From contig NZ_JAHEVJ010000008.1 in assembly GCF_018599245.1 (NCBI RefSeq), forward strand, positions 1 to 64,000: 64,000 bases of DNA. The letters run 5' to 3'. Source of the stretch: Aliiroseovarius lamellibrachiae. Its GTDB lineage: Bacteria; Pseudomonadota; Alphaproteobacteria; Rhodobacterales; Rhodobacteraceae. A program made the translations under genes and the position numbers. Positions 51,468 through 61,500 of this stretch are shown piece after piece. Every line of letters begins with the position of its first letter. Within the stretch, counting starts at the first letter, position 1. The notes beneath the pieces were generated by a model. The model saw only the letters and a program-made list of their open reading frames with translations, did no database searches and had not been told where the DNA came from.

Positions 51468-52334
51468 TCAGGCTTCCTGTGGCGCAATCTTATCTTGGGT
51501 GCGCAGTTCGAAATCTGACGCGTCATGACGTTCATGAAGCTGGTTTTCAAGCGGCCCCCAAGTGCGGTTCACTTTGCGCCCACGCTGCACCGCAGGGCGA
51601 TCCAGAATGTCATATGCCCAACGGCGCAGGTTCTCATAGCTTTCGACCTGTAAAAACTCGCCCGCGTCATAGGCATCCCCCATCACAAGGTTCCCATACC
51701 ACGGCCATGTCGCCATATCCGCGATGCTGTATTCATCCCCGCCAAGATAGCGATGTTCAGCAAGTTCCCGGTCTAAAACATCCATCTGACGCTTGGTTTC
51801 CATGGTAAATCGGTCGATCGGATATTCAAACTTTTCAGGGGCATAGGCATAGAAATGGCCAAACCCACCACCCAAATAGGGGGCGGACCCCTGAAGCCAG
51901 AACAGCCAATTCATCACCTCGGTCCGGTGGGCGGGATCCGCTGGTAAAAAGCGGCCAAATTTTTGCGCGAGATAAAGCAAAATCGCCCCGCTTTCAAAGA
52001 CCCGACTGCCGGTGTCTGTGTCGAAAAGTGCCGGGATTTTTGAGTTTGGATTGACCGCAACAAACCCGCTTGAGAATTGGTCCCCGTCACCGATCTTGAT
52101 CAAATGCGCGTCATACTCTGCCCCTGCTTCGCCCTGCTCAAGCAGTTCTTCAAGCAGGATTGTGACCTTTTGCCCGTTCGGTGTTCCGAGCGAATAAAGC
52201 TGCATGGGATGCTTGCCCTTTGGCAATTCGGCATCATGCGTGGCGCCTGCGATGGGGCGGTTGATACTGGCCCATTCGCCGCCGTTTTCAGCATCCCAGG
52301 TCCAAATTTTGGGGGGAGTATATGTATTGCTCAT
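51468..52334 (-). CDS. yghU: YghU-type glutathione transferase
   Basis: The 288-residue protein has a thioredoxin-like domain with TPNGQKVTILLEE, the Thr-Pro-Asn-Gly signature of YghU/YfcG disulfide-bond reductases, NPNSKIPALFD and ESGAILLYLA, then an all-helical domain. It reduces disulfides with two glutathiones. It lies 17 bp downstream of a tetR gene on the same strand. Confidence 0.9.
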   Translation of the reverse strand: MSNTYTPPKIWTWDAENGGEWASINRPIAGATHDAELPKGKHPMQLYSLGTPNGQKVTILLEELLEQGEAGAEYDAHLIKIGDGDQFSSGFVAVNPNSKIPALFDTDTGSRVFESGAILLYLAQKFGRFLPADPAHRTEVMNWLFWLQGSAPYLGGGFGHFYAYAPEKFEYPIDRFTMETKRQMDVLDRELAEHRYLGGDEYSIADMATWPWYGNLVMGDAYDAGEFLQVESYENLRRWAYDILDRPAVQRGRKVNRTWGPLENQLHERHDASDFELRTQDKIAPQEA

Positions 52335-52351
52335 CTTGATCTCTTTCCTGC

Positions 52352-52960
52352 TCATTCGGATGCTCCACACACCCGCAAATTTTCAATTTCCCGGGCCATG
52401 TCCTCGGCCAGTTCCGCCGTTTCCAAAGCATCCGTCCCTAGGTGTAGTTCAAACCGCAAGGCTGCCAAATTGGCCTGAAATCGACGCGCCAACCGATTGG
52501 TGTTCGCCGAATCAGGAAGCTCGCCCATCTTTTGTGCGCGGGCGAAACCTGCCGCGAATTCTTGTTGCATTGCGGCCAGATAGCTCCGCGTTTTCTCAGC
52601 AATGGCAGGTTCAGTTGTCTGCGTATCGACCAATGATTTGGTCAGCATACACGCCTGACGCGCCATATCATTTGGGCTCAGTGCTGCGATCGTCCGAAAA
52701 TGTGCGGCAAGCCCGGCCAAAGGCGACGCTGCGCGCGCCATCTGGGCCCGGTGCCCCAAGCGAGATTTCTCAAAATATCGTTCCAGGGCCAGCAGATACA
52801 GGTTTTCCTTACTGGAGAAGGCCGCATAGATGCTACCTGGTTTCATCTTCAACCCAGCCTCAAGGTCCTTAAGCGACGTCGCGTGAAACCCTTTCTCCCA
52901 AAAAAGAGACATGGCCGCGTCCAACGCTTTGTCGCGATTATAGGGGGTGGCACGGGTCAT
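52352..52960 (-). CDS. TetR-family repressor
   Basis: The 202-residue regulator has the TetR helix-turn-helix (AMSLFWEKGFHATSLKDL, then MKPGSIYAAFSSKENL). It forms an operon with yghU and probably represses it until an electrophile or oxidant is sensed. A palindrome 46 bp upstream is the likely operator. Confidence 0.9.
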   Translation of the reverse strand: MTRATPYNRDKALDAAMSLFWEKGFHATSLKDLEAGLKMKPGSIYAAFSSKENLYLLALERYFEKSRLGHRAQMARAASPLAGLAAHFRTIAALSPNDMARQACMLTKSLVDTQTTEPAIAEKTRSYLAAMQQEFAAGFARAQKMGELPDSANTNRLARRFQANLAALRFELHLGTDALETAELAEDMAREIENLRVCGASE

Positions 52961-53006
52961 CGCGCTTCCTTTTCCTGCATCAAATGCACGCCCATTTCAC
53001 ACGAAT

Positions 53007-53022
53007 TTGAGCGTACACTCAA
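53007..53022. promoter_or_regulatory. Candidate TetR operator
   Basis: TTGAG, six bases, CTCAA: a 16-bp palindrome with one mismatched pair (GTAC at the centre), upstream of tetR-yghU. The gene-free part 52961-53214 holds nothing else that I recognise. Confidence 0.6.
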
Positions 53023-53214
53023 TCCCGTAGTTTCCCCAGCTGCTCAAGAATACGGGCACAGGTCTGGCGGTATGATGTGCATAGCCAGAGGCGTCACTGA
53101 CACGGCAGCGACATTCGCGGTTGAAGATGACCGTTAAAAATGGTCCGAGAACGCCAACAACGGTTTGTAATGCGTTGGTCCGCCCGCGTTGCCTTTCCCT
53201 TCCCACCGCTGTTG

Positions 53215-54342
53215 TTATTGGGGATTACAGCACCCGAAAAGATTTTCCATGTGACCCGTACTTCCAGACGGGCGCTGCAACTGAATCGACATCGAATACT
53301 GGGTATCTGACATGCCATCAGAGCATGATTTCTGGTCGATCGTACCCGTCAAAGGGTGCGCTTTGAATGCAAAGGGATATCCCCCCGATGTTGCGGGTGT
53401 AGCCATGGCCAGATGGCGCACAGGGTCGGGCCCTTCGATGAGCGAAGTGTATTGAAAACGCCGGTCCTCGCCGATTTCCAATGTCCAAAAGGGCTCGGTT
53501 CCACGGCATGTCAGCCCCAATGGAAATCCGTTTGCCGTGGCAGAGGTGGCATTCTCAGCCATGCGTGTCAGAAACCGCATGTTGATATACCCGATTTGAC
53601 CATTGAGCGTGATTTGCCCCCAGTTTCCAGATGCCCGGCCGTTGACGTTTACGACGGAACCCGGATTAAGGCTGCCAATTTGATTGCCACCTGCCCTCGG
53701 CGCGTCACGCACCCAAAGAACATCACCTGACGCAACGCCAGACACCGAAAACACCGCCGGCAGAGGGCCACCATCAGGCCCCACGCCTGGGGTCGCATCC
53801 GGCATAGGTTCGGGTGTCGACCTCATCGCGGCAAGATAGGCAGTGCTCACCCAACCCACGTCAGATCCAAATGCGATCATCGCCCAGTCGCCCCCCCTGT
53901 CAAATTGTATGACGTGAACAGCTGTATGATCAGCTAAGACGCCCAAACGACCAAATGCCGTTCCTGCGCCATCGCGCACAACAAGCCCCCCATCCGGGTC
54001 ACCCACCGCAATACCGGTTACAACATTGGGGCCAAGGCGCGGGCGCTGCGTGTCAGCCCCGCTTGCGGGCGCGGCGAGATACTTGGAAGCCACCCAGTAA
54101 ATTCGCCCTTGATGCAAAATTTGCGCCCACCTGCCGTCTTCATTGTAGGCCAAGACATTGACATGCGCGTGTTCGAAAAGATCCCCACGGTCGGGATAAG
54201 AGGCACCAGGCCCGGCACGCAGATTAAGCGTGTCACCGTCAGCAATATTGACAACCTCCATCATCTCAGCGGATGCGGTTGTGATCGTGAGTGTAAGGGC
54301 GGCCGCGAAGATGGCGACAGGGGTATATCGTTGGGGGAACAA
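53215..54342 (-). CDS. Secreted protein with three SH3 domains and a COG3650-like end
   Basis: The 375-residue product has a signal peptide (about 1-25), three bacterial SH3 domains (about 29-90, 110-170, 197-258; motifs LNLRAGPGASYP, LVVRDGAGTAFG and LWVRDAPRAGGN) and a C-terminal domain that begins CRGTEPFWTLEI, known from envelope proteins of unknown function. SH3 domains often bind cell wall peptides. The start is TTG; a stop codon lies a few codons upstream, so no ATG is possible for the signal peptide. It is the last gene of a secreted-protein group. Confidence 0.82.
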   Translation of the reverse strand: MFPQRYTPVAIFAAALTLTITTASAEMMEVVNIADGDTLNLRAGPGASYPDRGDLFEHAHVNVLAYNEDGRWAQILHQGRIYWVASKYLAAPASGADTQRPRLGPNVVTGIAVGDPDGGLVVRDGAGTAFGRLGVLADHTAVHVIQFDRGGDWAMIAFGSDVGWVSTAYLAAMRSTPEPMPDATPGVGPDGGPLPAVFSVSGVASGDVLWVRDAPRAGGNQIGSLNPGSVVNVNGRASGNWGQITLNGQIGYINMRFLTRMAENATSATANGFPLGLTCRGTEPFWTLEIGEDRRFQYTSLIEGPDPVRHLAMATPATSGGYPFAFKAHPLTGTIDQKSCSDGMSDTQYSMSIQLQRPSGSTGHMENLFGCCNPQ

Positions 54343-54419
54343 TGGCTGGGTACTCGCTCAATGATGTTGCAGATTGTGATGCACGGCCCATCGCAAGCGA
54401 GAGCCGTGCAAACCAACGC

Positions 54420-54833
54420 TTATTTAAAGCAGTTTTTGGCAACAGCGCCTGCCGCCGCCATATGACCTTTTCCTTGCCCGACCGCTTTGGTCATGACCTC
54501 TACAAGCTCTTGAGGTTTGCAGGTTTGCGCCCCAATCTTACGATAGGCATCGCGGGATTTCTTAAATCCATCGACGTCAATTTTGCCAATATCTTTAAGT
54601 GTTCGGGCAAATTCATGAGAGGCCCCGGTCTCTGGATTTGGCAATTCAACTTCGATCGCCGCACCTTCGCCTGCAACACTCTCCAATGGGCATGGGCCAC
54701 CGAACGTACACTGTAGCCAACATCCGGGCGGATCCGAGGCTTGCCAGCAGCTTGTAATCGCCCAGGCCGAACTCATCGACATCATCAAACTGGTTGCGGC
54801 AATGACGCCGCCGAAGAAGGTTCTTTTCATCAT
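54420..54833 (-). CDS. Secreted protein with six cysteines, 137 residues
   Basis: I do not recognise a family. A signal peptide (about 1-25, ending SSAWA) precedes a mature part with six cysteines: four near the start (SCWQ, GCWLQC, GPCPLE) and two later (QTCKP, NCFK). An even number suggests three disulfides. The rest is helical (FKKSRDAYRKIG, QELVEVMTKAVG). It lies between another six-cysteine protein and the SH3 protein on the same strand. Confidence 0.75.
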   Translation of the reverse strand: MMKRTFFGGVIAATSLMMSMSSAWAITSCWQASDPPGCWLQCTFGGPCPLESVAGEGAAIEVELPNPETGASHEFARTLKDIGKIDVDGFKKSRDAYRKIGAQTCKPQELVEVMTKAVGQGKGHMAAAGAVAKNCFK

Positions 54834-54878
54834 GGTATTTTCCTGTTGTGGTAAAATTGAGAGAACATGGATGCCTTG

Positions 54879-55274
54879 CTATTTGATGGGCTCTTCCGGC
54901 AGGGGGACGGGTTTCTCAAGGCAGACCGGCGGACAGCCCGAAGACTTCTGAATTTTGGGATCTGGCAGAATGATTGACATCTTTGGCTTGCGCCGATGTG
55001 TTTTTGCAAGGTCTGGGTTTTTTGCAATCTCTGCATCTAAGGCCAGCATCGATTTGATGTCTTTTGCTTCGATTGCACCTTGGGGCATAAGCCCGCCAAA
55101 GCACCTCGATCCTTCGGGCACTTCGATGTCTTCGCATGGGTAGGCCGTGGTGGTGCAGGACCACCCATTCGGCCCACAAAGCACATCTGCGCCCGCCACC
55201 AACGGAGCGCCCGCCACCGCGAACATGAATGCACCCGCCGTCATTGCCGTCAGTAATTTACCTTGAAAAAACAT
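54879..55274 (-). CDS. Secreted protein with six cysteines, 131 residues
   Basis: I do not recognise a family. The signal peptide ends near VAGA, and the mature part has six cysteines (VLCG, SCTT, PCED, RCFGG, GCPPVCLE), a Pro-rich C-terminus (PVPLPEEP) and a basic middle (THRRKPKMS). It follows the giant protein gene by 132 bp on the same strand and is likely co-expressed. AAGGA precedes the start. Confidence 0.75.
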   Translation of the reverse strand: MFFQGKLLTAMTAGAFMFAVAGAPLVAGADVLCGPNGWSCTTTAYPCEDIEVPEGSRCFGGLMPQGAIEAKDIKSMLALDAEIAKNPDLAKTHRRKPKMSIILPDPKIQKSSGCPPVCLEKPVPLPEEPIK

Positions 55275-55406
55275 AATCCAATCCTTCGTCTGTAATCTCT
55301 TTGGGTTCTATCGTGCCAACCAAGCTGGCTCGTATTTGATGAACCACGCTTGGTTGTTATGCGAATTCGCCCGTTTGATATCAGATATCATTCCTGTAAA
55401 TTACTG

Positions 55407-58400
55407 TTATTTAAGGCATATTCCATTTATCCTTAGGCGACATTTTGCGGCGTCACCGCTGTGCTCCGAAGGGGATGCCGCGTCAGTACCAGGGACGCTT
55501 GGTTTGGGCCGTGGGGCGATCTTGATCGTCAGGCATTTTCCACCAACCATCGGCAATCCGTTACGGCAACGACATTGGGTCGGGGACACTTTTTTCGCAT
55601 TTTTCTGGTCACGGCAGACACATTGATTGCCGCGCAAACGGGTCGATGCTTTTTCACACGCCAAACCTGCCGCGTCAGGCACAGGTTTAGGTGTTGGGAC
55701 CGCCTCAGCGACACAGCCTTTGCCTTTGACCAACCGAAAGCCCCGACCACATTGGCAGGAGGTCGCACTGCGGCGCTCCATATGATCAAAACGGCAGGCG
55801 CATTTGCCGTCAGACTTCACCGTGGTCGAAAGATTGCACTGCAATGGCGGAGCAGGCATTGGCGGCAGTGGCGCAGACACACAGCTTTGTGTGCCGGCGA
55901 TCTGCAAGGGCAATCCGAGGGCTGCAAACAAACGATCATCAAAATCTGTGCTGCGTGGCAACCCAAGTGAAGCTTGCAGCTGAGCCAAGGCCGCGAAGGT
56001 TTTCTTGCCCGGTTTACCATCCACCGGACCCGCATTCAGCCCGCGAGCATTCATGATTTGCTGAATGGCGGCCACACGTTGGGTGCGATCCGCGGGGATG
56101 CCCACCGCCGCACAGTTTTCAACTGTTCCACCCTTGCGCAACCCTTTCACACCCATCCTTAGGTCCAGATGTGTGCTTGCCCCGGCGGCCAAGGTCAGCA
56201 AAGGGTGGCTGCAAGAAATACTGTCACGCACGGGTCGGGCACAGGCCCAGCCCCCTTGAGATAACAACGCGGCGGATTTCACACCAGGTTTGCCAACCGT
56301 ATCGGTAATGGTGAGCGGACCTGAATAGGGCGCACCGCCGGTGTTGGTGACTGAAAGCCGGAAGCCACAGTCATAGGACTGGCTGGCCCGGTTGGGTTCA
56401 CATGGTCCGGTTTGCTCTTTGTGGATGCTCAAAACCGATGGTTGGATTGTTGGCTGAACCACGGTCTCCTGCCCAAACGGAGCATGATCTTCGTCATCCC
56501 CCATGTAAACACTGGCCGCTTTTGGCATCGATTGGATCTCGGCCATCAGCGCTTCTTTTTGTGGTTGCGTCATTCCCTTTCGCTCGGGGCAATACGCTCG
56601 TGCGATTGCCTCAAAGGCCGGAATAATCTGGGAAGATTCTGAAATGTGAACAACGTCGGTCACTTGCGGATCGAAGGCAACATTTCCACCTGCGGTGACT
56701 TGGTTTGGCCCAAGAAGCGTGGACAAGCCGGTGGCAACAGACGTGTATCCAAGCGCGATTCCGACAACCCGGCTGCCTTGGTTGCGCAAAGCATTCAGCG
56801 CAGGCACCGCCGCATTTATGTTTTGTACTGCGTTGCCCGCGAAAGGCTTGCCCGGAACGCCATCAGAGATGAACAAGACCAACGGTTTATCTGCGATGCC
56901 GGAAACGACGCTGTTTGTCGCAGACATGCCAACCTGCCAATCTTCGTTCCCCCATGCGGTGATGCCACCAATAGCGGCCTCTAAGCTGGGCGATGGAAGT
57001 ACCGCTGATGGCCCTCCGATGACATTTGCCGATTGATTGAAAATAATCGCACCCGATTTTGAACCGCCGCCTTCAAAGATGCGCAGCGCAGCAATGAGGG
57101 CCTGTTTGGTCAACGGCAAGCGGTTGTGCAGGTTCATTGATCCAGAGCGATCAACTAGAAACAGCGTATCAAAACCACATCCACTGGTGGCGACAGGTGG
57201 AACACCTGTATCGATGATCGGGTCCACCTCAATAACACCCGTCCCAGGCGTCGGTGTCAAAGGTGGGGTAACGGTTCCGGTCAGAGGACCCGCACCACCC
57301 ACAGATGCAATTGGGAAAGTCACAGGAACACAAGATTTACCATTACCACCCACGGGTCCATGTAAGCCCAGTGCAGCAACATCGACGAACGCACAGTTTT
57401 GGGCTTGTGCCCCCCCCAACGGACGTCCGGCTGGCCCTTGATAGCTGCCGGTAAACGGAATGGTCAGAACACCACCCGGCGCGGCATTGATATCATCAGT
57501 GGTGATATCGCAGGCACTGGATGTTCCGCCGTTCATTTGACCACCACCACAGGCGTTTGTCGGGCCCATAACCTGGCCATAAAACGCGGTTTGAGTGGCA
57601 GATGACATCAGCTCGTCCGTGACGCGAACCTGTTGCCCAGCAGGCAGGTTTTGCCCCGTTATGGTCAAGGTACACGCAACGGTCCATTGGCCCGGTGTCG
57701 ATTGCTGAGCGGGCGAACACGTCTTTACCAGATCGATGCTTGGATCTTTGGGATTTGGGGTTGGGGCGATTTCAAAACAGTCGCTCGCGACTGGTGCTGG
57801 CAGCCCTGCTGCCGTTGGCGCACCCACTGAAATTTCGACACAATTTTCGGCCCCAAATGTGTCCATCGTGCTGTTCATCATAAGATCAACGGTCAGGCTG
57901 GATGTGCCGGAGGCTGGGAACTGATTGCCCTGAATGCCACAATACGGCGTGTTGCCCTGACCGACCGGTCCATATGGGGGGGATGCACAATCCCAGGGGT
58001 CAGCCGACGTAATATTTTGGATCGAAGCAGCGCCAGGGTTTTGGCCGAAATGCAGATCCTCTGTCACCCACAATGGGCCCGTGAATGGCACGCCATTTGT
58101 GGTCACGATCAGGGTGCATTGATACGCTTGGAACCAAGTGTTTGGCCCCATGACGATGCGTTCCCCGGTCGCTTTGCAGGATTTTTCGACGTCGAAGGTG
58201 GTCGAAGGATCAGGCTCGTCAATGATCACACAATCTGCGGATCCAACGACCTGATCGCCGATCCTCACCTGAGCGCAGTTCTTGAAATCATCTTTGCCCA
58301 AAACGGCCGTGGGGATCGACAGAAAGGCGTCAATCCGGTGGCCCGTATTGCCGTTGAAATCAGCCGCAGAAATCGTACAGCTCGCACCAGTTGTATAAGG

Positions 58401-61187
58401 TGCTTGGCCACAATCCCACCCATTCGGCAGTGTCGGTGTGCCTTGCAAATTCACGATGTATTGTGCGGCAGATGCGCCGGACGAGGTCGAGAAAAGCTCA
58501 TCAAAAGTAAGCGCGCTGGAAATTGGCGTTCCACCTGTCTGGGTGATGTAGATCGAACAGGCATACAGCGCATTTCCCCCATCTACGCCCGCGAGGCGGC
58601 AGCCCTTTTTCAGCGAAAACTGCGGGTCGCTATCGGGTTTCCATGTGGTGCTTTCGCAGTTGCCCTTCACTTCATGTGGCGTCCCAGTTGCGGGCGTATA
58701 AACCCCGTCGACACAGTTGCGCCACGCGATGGGCTCATCGCCCGTTTCGGCGAACAGATGAAAACCAATGGTCTCGGACCCGCTCGGATCGAAATCATTG
58801 CCTGCGATTGAGCAATCGGTCACCGAGGTCGGCACATTCGGCGTACAGCTCCATGCATTGCCCTGCTGCAAGATGTCGACAATCGCGGCGTTGCTGCTGC
58901 CCGTCACCGCAGAGGCATCTTCGGTGAAGGTGAAAACACCGCTAAACGGCACGGGGGAGGCGGTCACCGTAATTTTACAATCCCAGCCCAGACCGCGGAC
59001 ACCGTCACGTTCTTCTTCAAAGCTGCGGCCACAGGATTTCTTGATCGAAATTTCTTTAAGTTGAGGATCAGTTGAGACCTCTGGCTTGATCACCGTGTCC
59101 ACGCAATGCGCGTCGCTGGGAAACGTTCCCGCCGCTGTTTGAGCCGCACCTGTGGCGCAGTTTGTCCATTCGATGGGTTGGTCCGGGTCGATCACTTCTG
59201 TGAAAAGCTGATAGGATACAACATGCGGGGCCGTCATGGTTGAACCATCAAGTTGGCATTGCAGGTGGTCAGTCGTCAGCCCCGTACAGTTCGGCTCTGA
59301 TGCGCTGACAAATTGCGCTGTGCCGATGGAAATGTTTGAGGCGTCATCGTCAAAGGTGAAGGTTCCCGAAAATGGCGTCGGGGTGACGATGATTTCAGCG
59401 CGACAATCCCAAGTATAGCCTTGTGCGCCCTGATGCGTTGCCGGTGCTGGCGCATTACAGGTTTTCTGAACCTCGACGCTTTCGATCTTGGGTTGCTCTA
59501 TCACCTTTGGCAGGTCCAGGATCACGCAATTGTCGGGCAGCCCGGCCGCTGAGCTTGATTGTGGGCTGCGCATCGGGGGCTGGCTGCTGCGCAGCCCAAT
59601 GGCATCAATATAGGACGTGGGCAGGATGTCTGTCATCGGGCAGTTGGCGACCTGACCGCTTGATTGATCGGTGGTAAACTGGAAGCTTACGTTCAGGGTT
59701 GAGCTGCCGCCAGCCGCGAACATGTCGGTTGCTGAAAGCTCGCACAGGCCGGTGGAACCCGGCGCATTTAGATTGGCGTCGGCACAATTCCAAGGCTCAT
59801 TTGAGGTGACATTCATCATCGCGCCAGAAATCGTCGCCGTCATCGGAGGTAATGCGCCAAAGCCGTCGCCCACCATTAGGATGCTATCGGTGGTCAAGTC
59901 CGTGCCGGTGACCTCGATCTGGCAATTCAAAGTCATCGGTCCAGAGGTCACAGGCGCAATTGGGCTACATGTTTTCACGACCGAGGAACGCGGGATCCAT
60001 TGCGCTGATACGCAGTTTCCAGCAATGGGGGTGACGTTGCCTGCGCCATCGTCATAAGCCCCTTCAACACAGTTTTGCATCGGATATGTGTCTTGCAAGT
60101 CTGTCGCGGTCACGAAGATTGAATAGGACAGCGTCTCTGTGCCGCTCGTGTCAAAATTCGCTCCAATGATCGTGCAACTTGCCCCTAGAGAGCAATCGAA
60201 ACTGCCCGTTGCAGAACCCGAAGAGACCACTTCGCTCGCAGTTGTTGAGGTCGGCGTATACAGATCTGTGACCGTTAAAGATCCGCCAAAAGGCGCGATC
60301 GGAACCGTGACATCGACAGTGCATTCCCACATCTGGCCAACTTGTCCGTTATGGATCGATGATGTGGTTGGGACACATGACTTTGTCAGGTCGACGTCTT
60401 GCGGATCAAGATCGGGGACTGACGGCACGGGGGGCGGATTTGGTGTGCCTGCAGGGATGGTCGGGCAATAGCTGTTGTCGACGTAATGGGCGAAAGCGTC
60501 ATCGAGAATATAGCCCGGTCGGGCGATGTAGGCCCACGCATATTGCTCCGTCGCCTCAACCGCATAGTATTTTTTCAGTGGGGTCCACTGCTCAGCCACA
60601 AATTGGCCACCCGTGTTCCCGATGGTCGAGATGTTGTCCATCGCATAGGTCGGATCCGGATTGGTCGACAGGCCACCATAGAACGGATTAATTGACCCAA
60701 ACCGAAACAAGTCGCCAGAGGCACTCGTACCAGCGGTCACTCCGCCAAACGCAATGCAGCCCGTGTAAGGCGCGGTGATGCGCTGCCCAACGACACTCCA
60801 GAAGTGTTTCGTATTGAGCCGAATGTAATGCCCATCTTGCGCGGCGCCAGCAAAGGTCACATCCGATTCAGGAAGGTTCCAAGGTGTGATCTGTCCAAAC
60901 GGGCTATTGTACAAGGTGACAGGTTGGCCACCGGGGCCATCGACCTTCACCACCGAAAGTTCACGGTAGTTGGTCGTGCTTTGCGATGTTGGGTTTGGGT
61001 TTTCATGCGCGCGCATCCACCCTGTTAAAGTAACCCCGACATTGTCGCCATAGTTGGGCGCCGTAACCGCCTCGAAGTCGCCATTGATCAACAGATTTTG
61101 CGAAACCACCGCTGTGGGTGCAACTGCACTGATGCAAAAAGCGTATACAAGTCGGCGCAAATAGGCCGCAGAAAAACGTCGAAGCAT
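55407..61187 (-). CDS. Giant secreted protein: cysteine repeats, VWA domain, peptidoglycan-binding domain
   Basis: The 1926-residue product starts with a signal peptide (about 1-29) and an N-terminal domain (30-250; NLLINGDFEAV) like those of carbohydrate-binding or adhesin heads. Eight DUF11-like repeats of about 140 residues follow, each opening with Lys-x-Cys or similar (Cys 271, 407, 577, 719, 863, 1004, 1157, 1596). A von Willebrand A domain (about 1335-1535) with an intact metal site (DRSGS at 1346-1350) sits between repeats 7 and 8. A peptidoglycan-binding domain (about 1700-1760) and two tandem six-cysteine motifs (1784-1825 and 1844-1885) end the protein. It is probably an adhesin or matrix-binding protein held at the wall. 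Confidence 0.88.
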   Translation of the reverse strand: MLRRFSAAYLRRLVYAFCISAVAPTAVVSQNLLINGDFEAVTAPNYGDNVGVTLTGWMRAHENPNPTSQSTTNYRELSVVKVDGPGGQPVTLYNSPFGQITPWNLPESDVTFAGAAQDGHYIRLNTKHFWSVVGQRITAPYTGCIAFGGVTAGTSASGDLFRFGSINPFYGGLSTNPDPTYAMDNISTIGNTGGQFVAEQWTPLKKYYAVEATEQYAWAYIARPGYILDDAFAHYVDNSYCPTIPAGTPNPPPVPSVPDLDPQDVDLTKSCVPTTSSIHNGQVGQMWECTVDVTVPIAPFGGSLTVTDLYTPTSTTASEVVSSGSATGSFDCSLGASCTIIGANFDTSGTETLSYSIFVTATDLQDTYPMQNCVEGAYDDGAGNVTPIAGNCVSAQWIPRSSVVKTCSPIAPVTSGPMTLNCQIEVTGTDLTTDSILMVGDGFGALPPMTATISGAMMNVTSNEPWNCADANLNAPGSTGLCELSATDMFAAGGSSTLNVSFQFTTDQSSGQVANCPMTDILPTSYIDAIGLRSSQPPMRSPQSSSAAGLPDNCVILDLPKVIEQPKIESVEVQKTCNAPAPATHQGAQGYTWDCRAEIIVTPTPFSGTFTFDDDASNISIGTAQFVSASEPNCTGLTTDHLQCQLDGSTMTAPHVVSYQLFTEVIDPDQPIEWTNCATGAAQTAAGTFPSDAHCVDTVIKPEVSTDPQLKEISIKKSCGRSFEEERDGVRGLGWDCKITVTASPVPFSGVFTFTEDASAVTGSSNAAIVDILQQGNAWSCTPNVPTSVTDCSIAGNDFDPSGSETIGFHLFAETGDEPIAWRNCVDGVYTPATGTPHEVKGNCESTTWKPDSDPQFSLKKGCRLAGVDGGNALYACSIYITQTGGTPISSALTFDELFSTSSGASAAQYIVNLQGTPTLPNGWDCGQAPYTTGASCTISAADFNGNTGHRIDAFLSIPTAVLGKDDFKNCAQVRIGDQVVGSADCVIIDEPDPSTTFDVEKSCKATGERIVMGPNTWFQAYQCTLIVTTNGVPFTGPLWVTEDLHFGQNPGAASIQNITSADPWDCASPPYGPVGQGNTPYCGIQGNQFPASGTSSLTVDLMMNSTMDTFGAENCVEISVGAPTAAGLPAPVASDCFEIAPTPNPKDPSIDLVKTCSPAQQSTPGQWTVACTLTITGQNLPAGQQVRVTDELMSSATQTAFYGQVMGPTNACGGGQMNGGTSSACDITTDDINAAPGGVLTIPFTGSYQGPAGRPLGGAQAQNCAFVDVAALGLHGPVGGNGKSCVPVTFPIASVGGAGPLTGTVTPPLTPTPGTGVIEVDPIIDTGVPPVATSGCGFDTLFLVDRSGSMNLHNRLPLTKQALIAALRIFEGGGSKSGAIIFNQSANVIGGPSAVLPSPSLEAAIGGITAWGNEDWQVGMSATNSVVSGIADKPLVLFISDGVPGKPFAGNAVQNINAAVPALNALRNQGSRVVGIALGYTSVATGLSTLLGPNQVTAGGNVAFDPQVTDVVHISESSQIIPAFEAIARAYCPERKGMTQPQKEALMAEIQSMPKAASVYMGDDEDHAPFGQETVVQPTIQPSVLSIHKEQTGPCEPNRASQSYDCGFRLSVTNTGGAPYSGPLTITDTVGKPGVKSAALLSQGGWACARPVRDSISCSHPLLTLAAGASTHLDLRMGVKGLRKGGTVENCAAVGIPADRTQRVAAIQQIMNARGLNAGPVDGKPGKKTFAALAQLQASLGLPRSTDFDDRLFAALGLPLQIAGTQSCVSAPLPPMPAPPLQCNLSTTVKSDGKCACRFDHMERRSATSCQCGRGFRLVKGKGCVAEAVPTPKPVPDAAGLACEKASTRLRGNQCVCRDQKNAKKVSPTQCRCRNGLPMVGGKCLTIKIAPRPKPSVPGTDAASPSEHSGDAAKCRLRINGICLK

Positions 61188-61500
61188 TGAAAGGTCCTAT
61201 CTAGCCAACAGCCATCCCCCCGCGCGGAGGGATCGTACGAATGTATGTTGGTAAAAAATGAGCGTGAACTACCATATGGGTATTGATGGCAAAGTTACGG
61301 TCACATTCTTCAGCGGAAATGACCACACATCCTACTTGTTCTTTAAGCGTCTGTGCTGCTACGCTCAAAATTCAGTGTAACCCCCTATTGGAAAACAGCT
61401 ATTTTCCCGAATTTCACCCAGCCCCTTTCCCCGACGTCAAAGGTCGCCTGACGAGCCGAAGAAATGTCGTACTGCGCGCGAAAACAGGACACAGACAGCC
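61188..61500. other. Divergent promoter region of the giant gene and the LuxR gene
   Basis: This 313-bp interval separates the giant gene and the luxR-type gene. It holds a near-perfect 20-bp palindrome (61214-61233) and, at about 61273, the 8-bp palindrome CCATATGG. No small gene is supported. Confidence 0.6.
61214..61233. promoter_or_regulatory. 20-bp palindrome upstream of the giant gene
   Basis: The sequence ATCCC-n-CCGC / GCGG-n-GGGAT is a palindrome with one mismatched pair (18 of 20 bases symmetric), 26 bp upstream of the giant gene. It could be an operator or a leader hairpin. Confidence 0.6.

Noticed and set aside
58017-58811. 264-codon plus-strand frame within the giant gene
   Set aside because: Shadow of the high-GC giant gene; no ribosome site or domain is seen.
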